From DASZPL01 sp035550315 (lineage in GTDB: Bacteria > Actinomycetota > Actinomycetes > JAFAQI01), in assembly GCA_035550315.1 (NCBI GenBank), contig DASZPL010000002.1, positions 1 through 25,640 of the forward strand: a DNA stretch of 25,640 bases, read 5' to 3'. Position 1 is the first letter of the stretch. Each line of letters opens with the position of its first letter. The notes under the pieces are model-generated. The model was not told the origin of the DNA, did no database searches, and saw nothing but the letters and a program-made list of their open reading frames with translations. Below are positions 1-7,010 of the stretch, in pieces. The position numbers were made by a program, and so were the translations under genes.

Positions 1-812
1 TCGCGCCGGGCCGTGGTCGCGGTGGTGGTCCAGTCGGGGTCGAGCCGGGCAGCCCACCGGGTCAGGCTGGCCTTGAACTCCGCCAGCGACTGCGCCCCAG
101 CGTCCGGGATGACGGCCGCCTCGATCCGCGCGGCGGTCCGCTCGTCCAGGGCGTAGCTGGCCTCGCACAACGCCCGCGCCTGCGGATAGGACAGCTCACC
201 CCGGCTCATCGCCGCGGCGGTCGCGGTCCGCCGCGAGGCGAGCTCGCGGGCGACGTGGACTTTCACCTCCGCCGCGTACACGCTGCAGGTGGTGGCGAGC
301 GCGATCTCATGCGCCGCGTAATCCTCCGACCGCCCACCCTCCCGGCCCGTCGGCTGCGGTTCCGGGCCGGCGATCGCCGCGATCAGCTCGAGCTTGACCG
401 CCTCCAGCTGGTTGCCCAGGCGCTCCAGCAGCTGCAACGCGTGCGTGCGTCCCGCCGCCGACAACGCCGCCACCGGCGTCGCCGTGATCAACTCGAGGGT
501 CTGCCCGGACAGCGGCCGGCCCAGCGCCTCGACCACGAACCGATCCGCCTCGCTGAACCGCGGGTCCGTCGGCTGGTCAGCCGCGACGTCGTCGCTGGCC
601 GCGCGGTCGGAGTCCGTCGCGGGACCACTCTCACCACCCGGCGTCGCGCCCTCGGCCCCTGCCGGTTCGTTCGCAGTCGGCTCCTCCGCCAGCCACGGCG
701 GTGGACCTAGCTCGGCGAGCATCTCCTCCGGGATCGGCTCCCAGTCCGCGGGCGGCACGAAACCGGCCAGCACGCCGACGCCGCCATTCGCGGTGCCCTG
801 AGAGTCGAACAT
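1..812 (-). CDS. DUF222 / 13E12-repeat family protein, 5' part (probable HNH nuclease), cut by window edge
   Basis: An open frame enters from the left edge and starts on the minus strand at ATG 812, giving 270 visible residues with no stop. Residues 41-85 are a Pro/Ala/Glu/Asp-rich linker. From about residue 87 a helical region matches my knowledge of DUF222: an 'AAHEIALA' segment near 166-173, then 'ARELASRR' and 'LSYPQARALCEA' near 188-218, then 'LDERTAARIEAAV' near 222-234. DUF222 proteins usually end in an HNH nuclease domain, which here would lie outside the window, so nuclease activity is inferred. An in-frame ATG at 824 is possible. I prefer 812 because 824 lies inside the predicted -10 hexamer, and neither start has a Shine-Dalgarno sequence. 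The start overlaps a perfect SOS box (805-820), so DNA-damage induction is likely. This gene is easily missed because it has no stop in the window. Confidence 0.82.
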   Translation of the reverse strand, partial: MFDSQGTANGGVGVLAGFVPPADWEPIPEEMLAELGPPPWLAEEPTANEPAGAEGATPGGESGPATDSDRAASDDVAADQPTDPRFSEADRFVVEALGRPLSGQTLELITATPVAALSAAGRTHALQLLERLGNQLEAVKLELIAAIAGPEPQPTGREGGRSEDYAAHEIALATTCSVYAAEVKVHVARELASRRTATAAAMSRGELSYPQARALCEASYALDERTAARIEAAVIPDAGAQSLAEFKASLTRWAARLDPDWTTTATTARR

Positions 813-820
813 ACGTTCGA
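805..820 (-). promoter_or_regulatory. LexA/SOS box overlapping the DUF222 gene start
   Basis: The sequence TCGAAC-ATAC-GTTCGA is a perfect 6+6 inverted repeat with a 4-base spacer. It equals the published mycobacterial SOS-box consensus TCGAAC(N4)GTTCGA, a variant of the Gram-positive box CGAAC(N4)GTTCG. It covers the last base of the predicted -10 element, the predicted transcription start, and codons 1-3 of the gene. LexA bound here would directly block promoter use. Confidence 0.88.
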
Positions 821-848
821 TCATAACAAGACAAACCGATACAAGCAA
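820..848 (-). promoter_or_regulatory. Promoter of the DUF222 gene (extended -10, probably leaderless)
   Basis: Read on the minus strand, TTGCTT (848-843) is followed after 17 bases by TATGAT (825-820), which matches TATAAT at five of six positions. It is preceded by TG one base upstream, forming the extended -10 TGTTATGAT. The -35 matches the consensus at only three positions. Transcription would start at about 813-812, which is the A of ATG 812, so the mRNA is predicted to be leaderless. Leaderless mRNAs are common in actinobacteria. Confidence 0.65.
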
Positions 849-1071
849 GTCGATATCCCCCGAGCTTCATGCGTGTTGCCGGCGCCGCCGCCGAGTGGTC
901 ATGCGGTGATTGGAACGCGTCGGTTCCGACCCTGCCCACGCCCGAGGAGCGCACGGTGATCCGACTCGCAAAACCGCGGGCGGCAGGGACCTTAGACGCC
1001 GCAGCGACCCGTGCCACCTCACTCAGCCAAACGGGGCGCTGCACCGATGGTTGCGATCGTCGGCTTTACGG
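849..1071. other. Noncoding gap between the DUF222 and hydrolase genes
   Basis: I see no convincing gene or RNA here. The open frames crossing it have no recognisable protein features. An inverted repeat GGAAC-N6-GTTCC lies at 912-927, and I cannot assign it to a known regulator. I see no strong hairpin directly after the hydrolase stop at 1072. Confidence 0.5.
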
Positions 1072-2910
1072 TCAGCGGGTTACCGGCAGGGTCAGGCTGG
1101 TCGGCGCTTGCCGGCTCGTCGTGATGGTCGCCGGCTGGACCAGGTTGGCGTTGCGGTACGCCGAGTCGGTCGCCGCCACCACCAGCTCAATCCGGTGGCC
1201 TTTCGCGAACCGGTGCACGATGCCCGGCAGCTCCACCTGCACCGGCCGGCGCGGATCCGCCACCCGCACCGGGGCGACCAGGCGGTGCACCAGGTCGACC
1301 GATCCGTTCGGTGCCAGGTCGTAGATCTTGACGAAGAACTGCAGCTCGGTGCCGGCGACCAGTGACGACGTCAGCGGCGAGCTGACGTGAACGGTGGCGG
1401 TCGGGATGCCGACGACGTCGAGGTGACGGCGCAGCGGCGCGGACTTCCACCGTGCGAACGAGCCCGGTGTGTCGAACGGCTTGAACGTCTTGTTCGGCAG
1501 CGGCGAACCCTGGACGCCCGACACCTCGGAGTAGCTCAGCGGCGCCGGACCCGCCAGGTTCGCGTACGTCTGCGAGCCGCGGGTCACTTGCCGCCGGTCG
1601 GCGACCAGCCGCGACCCGCCCGAGGCAAACAGCGTCGTCGTCCGGCCGGCCGGATAGCGCCGCGCCGTCCCGTACTGGACGGTGTCGGCACCGTCGCCGT
1701 GAAACGGCACCCAGTCGCGGTAGTAGGCGAACCGCGGGCCGGTCGAGACCCGCTCACCTTTCAAGTAGTGGTCGAACCACGCGAGGAACCGCTGACCTTC
1801 GTACGTCGACGCAAACGCCGCGCCACCGTCGTACTCACCGCGGGCCGGAGTGCCGTCGCTGTGTCCCCACGACTGCCAGATCATCTTCACCGGCGTGTGC
1901 TGGCGTCGCAGCGCGCGGTAGGTCGCGACCGCCTCCTGCAGGTTGAACAGCGTGTCCGCCTGGCCCTGCGCGAGCAACGTCGGGACCCGGATCCGCGACA
2001 GGTACGACGCGACCGAGGCGTGCCGGAGGAAGTGGTAGACGTCGTTGCCCGCGGTGACGTTGCTGCCGACCTCGGCTAGTGCCAGGCACGCCTCAGTGAC
2101 GAAGTTCGGGCAGCCGACGTCGCGGGACGGATCGACCTTGACGCCCTGCAGCCCGTCGACGACCCCGTCGGCGAAGAACAGCAACGCCCACTCGAGCTTC
2201 GCGACGCCCGGCTCGCGGGCCGACGCCGTGACGCCGCGGCGGAAGCCGGTGTCGTTCGGGATCAGCGAGTACGACAGGTCGTTCCAAGTGATGATCGGAA
2301 TGATCGCGTCGAGCCGAGGATCGCGGTCGGCGATCGCGAACTGGATCTCGCCGCCGTACGAGCCGCCGATCATCCCCACCCGCGGGTCGTGGGCGGCGTG
2401 GCGACCGGCGTGGTCGCGCCGATCGTGGATCACCCACCGCACCGGCGGGAACGCCCGGCCGTCCAACCGGGTCGCGATCCCGGCCTGCCCGCCGAGGAAG
2501 CTCACCAGCTGGCTGCCGGCGCGCCCGTCGGTCGACGGGTCGTCGAGCGAGACCTTGCAGCCCGAGCCGCCGAAGCCGAGGCCGGAGTACGACAGCACGC
2601 CATAGCCATGCGCGGCCAGCACTCGCGCGACGCCGGCCTGGTCGTTCTTGCTCCCGCCGAAGCCGTTCGTCGTCAGCACAGCAGGCACCGGATGGCGATG
2701 CGAGGCGCCGGCGGGTCGATACAAGTCGCCGACGATCGTGCAGCGCTGCGCGCCGTCGCCGAGCAGGCCCTCGTTGGCGACGCGGACGTGAAAGTCCAGC
2801 GTCGTCACCGTGAACCCGCGAGCGGCGGCGGCGGGCGGCGGCGAGGCGGCTGCGACGGCGACGCCGAGGCAGCAGGCGATCAAGGCCCCCGCGAGGCCGG
2901 CACGGCGCAT
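1072..2910 (-). CDS. Secreted S15/CocE-type alpha/beta hydrolase (X-Pro dipeptidyl-peptidase-like)
   Basis: The protein has 612 residues. An N-terminal Arg pair, hydrophobic stretch and Ala-rich segment (residues 1-30) form a likely signal peptide, so it is probably exported. An alpha/beta-hydrolase core follows. The nucleophile elbow GGSYGG puts the catalytic Ser at 184, 'AQGQADTLF' supplies Asp 319, and 'SWGHSDG' supplies His 350. The remaining C-terminal part (about 420-612) looks like the beta-rich XPP C-terminal domain of the CocE/NonD family, which cleaves X-Pro peptides or acyl esters; the substrate cannot be deduced. The frame stays open far upstream into sucC, but ATG 2910 immediately precedes the signal peptide. 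GTG 2919 is an alternative, and neither has a clear ribosome site. It is divergent from sucC, 76 bases away. Confidence 0.85.
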   Translation of the reverse strand: MRRAGLAGALIACCLGVAVAAASPPPAAAARGFTVTTLDFHVRVANEGLLGDGAQRCTIVGDLYRPAGASHRHPVPAVLTTNGFGGSKNDQAGVARVLAAHGYGVLSYSGLGFGGSGCKVSLDDPSTDGRAGSQLVSFLGGQAGIATRLDGRAFPPVRWVIHDRRDHAGRHAAHDPRVGMIGGSYGGEIQFAIADRDPRLDAIIPIITWNDLSYSLIPNDTGFRRGVTASAREPGVAKLEWALLFFADGVVDGLQGVKVDPSRDVGCPNFVTEACLALAEVGSNVTAGNDVYHFLRHASVASYLSRIRVPTLLAQGQADTLFNLQEAVATYRALRRQHTPVKMIWQSWGHSDGTPARGEYDGGAAFASTYEGQRFLAWFDHYLKGERVSTGPRFAYYRDWVPFHGDGADTVQYGTARRYPAGRTTTLFASGGSRLVADRRQVTRGSQTYANLAGPAPLSYSEVSGVQGSPLPNKTFKPFDTPGSFARWKSAPLRRHLDVVGIPTATVHVSSPLTSSLVAGTELQFFVKIYDLAPNGSVDLVHRLVAPVRVADPRRPVQVELPGIVHRFAKGHRIELVVAATDSAYRNANLVQPATITTSRQAPTSLTLPVTR

Positions 2911-2949
2911 TGTCGACACGTTCGTCGCAACCCGAATTTCTCCTGCCGG

Positions 2950-2976
2950 TAACGTGACGGGCGAAATCTGAGGAGG
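2950..2976 (+). promoter_or_regulatory. sucCD promoter -10 and ribosome-binding site
   Basis: TAACGT at 2950-2955 fits the actinobacterial -10 pattern TAnnnT, with transcription predicted near 2962. GAGGAGG at 2970-2976 is a strong Shine-Dalgarno sequence 10 bases before the TTG start. No good -35 is visible. The -10 sits in a 13-base stretch, GCCGGTAACGTGA, that recurs at the dacC-like promoter. Confidence 0.5.
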
Positions 2977-2986
2977 CGCATCCGCA

Positions 2987-4171
2987 TTGGACCTGTTCGA
3001 ATGGCAGGCGAAGGAGTTGTTCGGCAGGTACGACGTACCGGTCACCGCCCAGGTAGTCGTCACGACGCCCGAGCAGGCGCGCGCAGCCGCTGAGGAGCTC
3101 GGCGGCCCGGTCATGGTCAAGGCACAGGTGAAGACCGGCGGCCGCGGCAAGGCCGGCGGCGTGAAGTTCGCACCGACCGCGGCCGACGCGGAGGCGAAAG
3201 CCCGCGACATCCTCGGCATGGACATCAAGGGCCACACCGTCGCGACCGTGCTGATCGCCGAGGCCGCCGACATCGGCGAGGAGTACTACTTCTCCTTCCT
3301 GCTCGACCGCGCCAACCGCTCCTACCTCGCGATGTGCTCGGCCGAGGGCGGCATGGAGATCGAGCAGCTGGCGGTCGAGAAGCCGGACGCGCTCGCCCGG
3401 GTGCCGGTCGATCCGGTGGCCGGCGTCGACCGGGCGAAGGCGCTGGAGATCGCCGCCGCCGGCAACATCCCGGAGCCGGTGCGTGACCAGGCCGCCAGTG
3501 TGATCGAGCGGCTGTGGGACGTCTTCACCGGCGAGGAGGCCACGCTGGTCGAGGTCAACCCGCTGGTCCGTACGCCGGACGACCGGGTGCTCGCGCTCGA
3601 CGGCAAGGTCACGCTCGACGACAACGCCGCGTTCCGGCACGCCGAGGTCCATGACGCTTACCGCGACGTCTCCGCCACCGACCCGCTGGAGGTCAAGGCG
3701 AAGGCGATGCACCTCAACTACGTCAAGCTCGACGGCGAGGTCGGGATCATCGGCAACGGCGCCGGACTGGTGATGTCGACGCTCGACGTCGTGGCGTACG
3801 CCGGCGAACAGTTCGGCGGCGTCCGACCGGCGAACTTCCTCGACATTGGCGGTGGCGCTTCGGCCGAGGTGATGGCGAACGGGCTCGACGTCATCCTGTC
3901 GGACCCGTCGGTTCGAGCCGTCTTCGTCAACGTGTTCGGCGGCATCACCGCCTGCGACGCGGTGGCCAACGGCATTGTGCAGGCACTGTCGCTGCTGGCC
4001 GACCGCGGCGACGACGTGACCAAGCCGCTCGTCGTCCGGCTCGACGGCAACAACGCGGAAGCCGGCAGACAGATCCTCACCGACGCGAACCATCCGCTGG
4101 TCGAGCAGGTCGACAGCATGGACGGAGCCGCCCGCCGGGCGGCCGAGCTCGCCGCGAAGCGGGCCGCCTGA
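2987..4171 (+). CDS. sucC: Succinyl-CoA synthetase beta subunit (ADP-forming type)
   Basis: This 394-residue protein has the usual SucC length. With SucD it interconverts succinyl-CoA and succinate with formation of a nucleoside triphosphate in the TCA cycle. The N-terminal ATP-grasp region includes the family start 'MDLFEWQAKELF', Lys 45 and the glycine-rich 'GGRGKAGG' (51-58). The metal-binding segment 'VEVNPLV' follows. The CoA-ligase domain carries 'NVFGGITACDAVANGI', which forms part of the phosphohistidine site. Translation starts at TTG 2987, supported by GAGGAGG and by the fit to homologues. The stop overlaps the sucD start as TGATG, so the two are translationally coupled. The specificity for ADP or GDP is not fixed by what I can see. 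Confidence 0.97.
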   Translation: MDLFEWQAKELFGRYDVPVTAQVVVTTPEQARAAAEELGGPVMVKAQVKTGGRGKAGGVKFAPTAADAEAKARDILGMDIKGHTVATVLIAEAADIGEEYYFSFLLDRANRSYLAMCSAEGGMEIEQLAVEKPDALARVPVDPVAGVDRAKALEIAAAGNIPEPVRDQAASVIERLWDVFTGEEATLVEVNPLVRTPDDRVLALDGKVTLDDNAAFRHAEVHDAYRDVSATDPLEVKAKAMHLNYVKLDGEVGIIGNGAGLVMSTLDVVAYAGEQFGGVRPANFLDIGGGASAEVMANGLDVILSDPSVRAVFVNVFGGITACDAVANGIVQALSLLADRGDDVTKPLVVRLDGNNAEAGRQILTDANHPLVEQVDSMDGAARRAAELAAKRAA

Positions 4172-5043
4172 TGGCGATCTGGCTCACCAAGGACAGCAAG
4201 GTCATCGTCCAGGGCATCACCGGCTCCGAGGGCACCAAGCACACCCGCCGGATGGTGGCCGCCGGCACCAACGTGGTCGGCGGGGTCAACGCCCGGAAAG
4301 CCGGCACCGAGGTCGACGGCATTCCGGTGTTCGCGTCGGTGGCCGAGGCGATGGCCGCGACCGGCGCCGACGTCACCGTCGGTTTCGTCCCGCCGGCGTT
4401 CGCTAAGGACGCCGCGATCGAGGCGGTCGACGCCAAGATCCCGCTGGCCGTCGTGATCACCGAGGGCATCCCGGTGCAGGACACGGCGTACTTCTATGCG
4501 TATGCGCGGGAGAGCGGCGGCACCCGGATCATCGGCCCGAACTGCCCCGGCCTGATCTCGCCCGGGCAGTCCAACGCGGGCATCATCCCGGCCGACATCA
4601 CCGGCCCGGGGCGCGTCGGCCTGGTGTCGAAGTCCGGGACGCTGACCTACCAGATGATGTACGAGCTGCGCGACATCGGCTTCTCCACCTGCGTCGGCAT
4701 CGGCGGCGACCCGGTCATCGGCACCACGCACATCGACTGCCTCGCCGCCTTCCAGGACGACCCGGACACCGCCGGCATCGTGATGATCGGTGAGATCGGT
4801 GGCGATGCCGAGGAGCGGGCGGCCGAGTTCATTGCCGCGAACGTGACCAAGCCGGTCGTTGGCTACGTCGCCGGGTTCACCGCGCCTGAGGGCAAGACGA
4901 TGGGCCACGCCGGCGCGATCGTGTCCGGCTCGAGCGGTACGGCGGCCGCCAAGGCCGAGGCGCTCGAAGCGGTCGGCGTCCGGGTCGGCAAGACGCCGAG
5001 CGAAGCCGCCCGGCTGATGGCCGAGATCATCGCCGGGTTGTGA
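4171..5043 (+). CDS. sucD: Succinyl-CoA synthetase alpha subunit
   Basis: This 290-residue protein is full length. The N-terminal Rossmann-like CoA-binding domain has 'GITGSEGTKHT', and the ligase domain has 'GPNCPGLISPGQ'. The active-site histidine that is phosphorylated during catalysis is His 246 in 'GHAGAIVSG', the same number as in E. coli SucD. It overlaps sucC by one base and is followed by a hairpin terminator, so sucCD looks like a self-contained two-gene operon. Confidence 0.97.
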   Translation: MAIWLTKDSKVIVQGITGSEGTKHTRRMVAAGTNVVGGVNARKAGTEVDGIPVFASVAEAMAATGADVTVGFVPPAFAKDAAIEAVDAKIPLAVVITEGIPVQDTAYFYAYARESGGTRIIGPNCPGLISPGQSNAGIIPADITGPGRVGLVSKSGTLTYQMMYELRDIGFSTCVGIGGDPVIGTTHIDCLAAFQDDPDTAGIVMIGEIGGDAEERAAEFIAANVTKPVVGYVAGFTAPEGKTMGHAGAIVSGSSGTAAAKAEALEAVGVRVGKTPSEAARLMAEIIAGL

Positions 5044-5050
5044 CGCCCTA

Positions 5051-5071
5051 GCCACAGCAGCGGGCTGTGGC
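5051..5071 (+). terminator. Hairpin terminator after sucD
   Basis: GCCACAGC-AGCGG-GCTGTGGC is a perfect 8-bp stem with a 5-base loop, starting 8 bases after the sucD stop. There is no T-run, which is usual for high-GC actinobacterial terminators. Confidence 0.6.
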
Positions 5072-5151
5072 GCGCACTTCACAACGCGGAGACCGACCCG
5101 CGCGGCGTGTAACACCGGCCTCAGCGGTTGCCTGCTGTCACGATCGTCGTC

Positions 5152-6339
5152 GTGACCCAGGTGCTCGACCGGCAGCGCGTCGCCTCGCGCCAGCGGCCGG
5201 ACCGGTCGGCCGGCGGCGCGGATGCGCTCTGGCTGCACGGCGCGCTCGCCGCTGCCTGGGCGATCGCGGTCGGTGCGGCCTCGCTGGTTGCGATCTCGCT
5301 GATCATCTGGGGGCTCGGCTCCGGGCCTAGCGCGACCGCCGGAGATGCCGCCTGGTTCGGCGTGCAGCTGTGGCTGCTCGGCCACCACGTGCCGTTGACG
5401 ATCGACGGCGCGAGCGTGGCGTTGCCGCCGGTCGGCCTGACGATCGCCGCCGGTTCCCTGCTGGCGCGCGCCGCCCGGCTGCTGGCTCGCGACCGGCCGT
5501 GCGGCGACCTGGCCCAGGCGGGCGCGCTGGCGGCCGCGGTCGCCGTCCCCTACACCTTGATCGCCACGGTGCTCGCGGCGATCGCCCGGACCGGCTCGAT
5601 CCACCCGTCGGTGGCCGGCGCGTTTCTCGGGGCGTTGCTGCTCGGCGGCACCGCTGCGTTCGTCGGGGCCGTGCGGGGCGCGGGCCTCGGGTCGGCGCTG
5701 TGGCGGCGGCTGCCGCTGGAGGCGCGGCTCGCCCTCGACGCGGCAGGGGTCGCCGGCGCGATCCTGGTCGGCGGCGCCACGCTGCTCGCGATCGGTTCGC
5801 TGCTCGGGCACACCGGCCGGATCGGCGCCCTCATCGGTGGTTATCCCGGCGGCGTCGGCAAGGTGGCGATCGTGGTGCTCAGCCTGCTGCTGCTGCCGAA
5901 CGCCGTCGTCGGCGGCCTCGGGTACCTGACCGGCGTCGGGTTCGCGGTCGGCAGCGGGACGTCGGTTGCGTTCTCCAGCACGCACGTCGGCGCGCTGCCG
6001 GACGTGCCGGTCCTCGCGGCCGTGCCCGCGCACGGCGCACCCGCCATCGTCACCGTGCTCTGCATCGGGTTGCTGGGCGCCGCCGGCGGGGGCGCCGGCT
6101 GGCGGATCATGCGCACCGGCAACTCCCTGGTCGATGCGCTGCGCCCGGTCGGGTTGGCCGCGGGCGCGGCCGGCCTCGGCGCTGCGATCGTGGCGGGCTG
6201 GGCCGGCGGGCCGGCCGGGCCGGGGCGGCTCACCGCCGTCGGTGTCTCGCCCTGGCAGCTGGGGCTGGCGGTCGCCGGCGAGCTGGCGATCGGAGCGGTC
6301 GCGGTGCTGGCGGGAGCGCGGCTCGCCCGCCGCGGCTGA
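5152..6339 (+). CDS. perM: PerM/DUF6350-type multi-pass membrane protein
   Basis: This integral membrane protein of about 395 residues has roughly nine hydrophobic segments, starting with a segment near residues 25-50, after a short Arg-rich cytoplasmic N-terminus. Long Ala/Gly/Leu-rich helices with motifs such as 'GGYPGGVGKV' and 'VGSGTSVAFSSTHVGALPDVP' fit DUF6350. The mycobacterial member PerM (Rv0955) is linked to cell division and lies between sucCD and purNH, exactly as here. The family call therefore rests on topology plus synteny. The start is uncertain: GTG 5152 gives a normal N-terminus, and TTG 5128 would add eight residues. Neither has a clear ribosome site. The function here is inferred from the family. 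Confidence 0.8.
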   Translation: MTQVLDRQRVASRQRPDRSAGGADALWLHGALAAAWAIAVGAASLVAISLIIWGLGSGPSATAGDAAWFGVQLWLLGHHVPLTIDGASVALPPVGLTIAAGSLLARAARLLARDRPCGDLAQAGALAAAVAVPYTLIATVLAAIARTGSIHPSVAGAFLGALLLGGTAAFVGAVRGAGLGSALWRRLPLEARLALDAAGVAGAILVGGATLLAIGSLLGHTGRIGALIGGYPGGVGKVAIVVLSLLLLPNAVVGGLGYLTGVGFAVGSGTSVAFSSTHVGALPDVPVLAAVPAHGAPAIVTVLCIGLLGAAGGGAGWRIMRTGNSLVDALRPVGLAAGAAGLGAAIVAGWAGGPAGPGRLTAVGVSPWQLGLAVAGELAIGAVAVLAGARLARRG

Positions 6340-6354
6340 CTTACCTTCGGGCGG

Positions 6355-6405
6355 TAGGGTGGCGGCCTTCCCCGCGCGTCACCCACTGGCGAAAAGTCCG
6401 AGGAG
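6355..6405 (+). promoter_or_regulatory. Probable purN -10 element and ribosome-binding site
   Basis: TAGGGT (6355-6360) matches the actinobacterial -10 pattern TAnnnT, with a predicted transcription start near 6367. AGGAG (6401-6405) is the Shine-Dalgarno sequence five bases before GTG 6411. I see no convincing -35 or PurR-type operator. Confidence 0.42.
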
Positions 6406-6410
6406 TCACT

Positions 6411-7010
6411 GTGCCCGCGCGGCTCGTCGTCCTGGTCTCCGGCACCGGCAGCAACCTGGCTGCGCTGCTCGAGGCGTGCCAGGACCCGGCGTACGGCGCG
6501 GTCGTGGTCGGCGTCGGCGCCGACCGAGACGAGGTCGAGGCGTTGCGCCGCGCGGAGCGCGCCGGCGTGCCAACCTTCGTCTGCCCGGTGTCCGACTACA
6601 AGGACCGCGACGACTGGGACGCCGCCATCACCGACGCCGTGGCGGCCTACCAGCCGTCGATCGTCGTCTCGGCCGGCTTCATGAAGATCCTCGGCAAGCG
6701 GTTCCTCGAACGCTTCCCGATGACCATCAACACCCATCCCGCGCTGCTGCCGGCGTTTCCCGGCGCCCACGCGGTGCGCGACGCGCTCGACTACGGCGTG
6801 AAGGTGACCGGCGTCACCGTGCACGTGGTCGACGCGGGGGTCGACACTGGTCCGGTGATCGCGCAAGTCGCGGTTCCGATCGAGGATGGCGACGACGAGC
6901 CGACGCTGCACGAGCGGATCAAGGTGGCGGAGCGGCAGCTGCTGGTCGACGTGGTGCGTCGGCTGTCGGGCGGCTGGCGGGTCTACGGACGGAAGGTGCA
7001 AATCGGGTGA
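6411..7010 (+). CDS. purN: Phosphoribosylglycinamide formyltransferase (GAR transformylase)
   Basis: This 199-residue enzyme transfers a formyl group from 10-formyl-tetrahydrofolate to GAR, the third step of de novo purine synthesis. The phosphate-binding loop 'VSGTGSNL' is at 9-16. The catalytic triad is visible as Asn 107 and His 109 in 'INTHPALLPAFPG', and Asp 145 in 'VDAGVDTGPV', one position off the E. coli numbering (106, 108, 144). GTG 6411 is supported by AGGAG. Its stop overlaps the purH start by 3 bases (GTGA), so the two are translationally coupled. Confidence 0.97.
   Translation: MPARLVVLVSGTGSNLAALLEACQDPAYGAVVVGVGADRDEVEALRRAERAGVPTFVCPVSDYKDRDDWDAAITDAVAAYQPSIVVSAGFMKILGKRFLERFPMTINTHPALLPAFPGAHAVRDALDYGVKVTGVTVHVVDAGVDTGPVIAQVAVPIEDGDDEPTLHERIKVAERQLLVDVVRRLSGGWRVYGRKVQIG

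Noticed and set aside
631..1044. A 137-codon minus-strand frame covering the DUF222 promoter
   Set aside because: It is out of frame with the DUF222 protein, which has family features, the promoter and the SOS box.
869..1365. Overlapping plus-strand frames crossing the 849-1071 gap
   Set aside because: They run on into the antisense of the hydrolase gene and show no recognisable domain or ribosome site.
3718..6033. A 771-codon minus-strand open frame across sucC, sucD and perM
   Set aside because: It is antisense to genes with clear families, and its translation is Arg/Asp/Gly-rich with no domain. Long antisense frames are expected in very GC-rich DNA.
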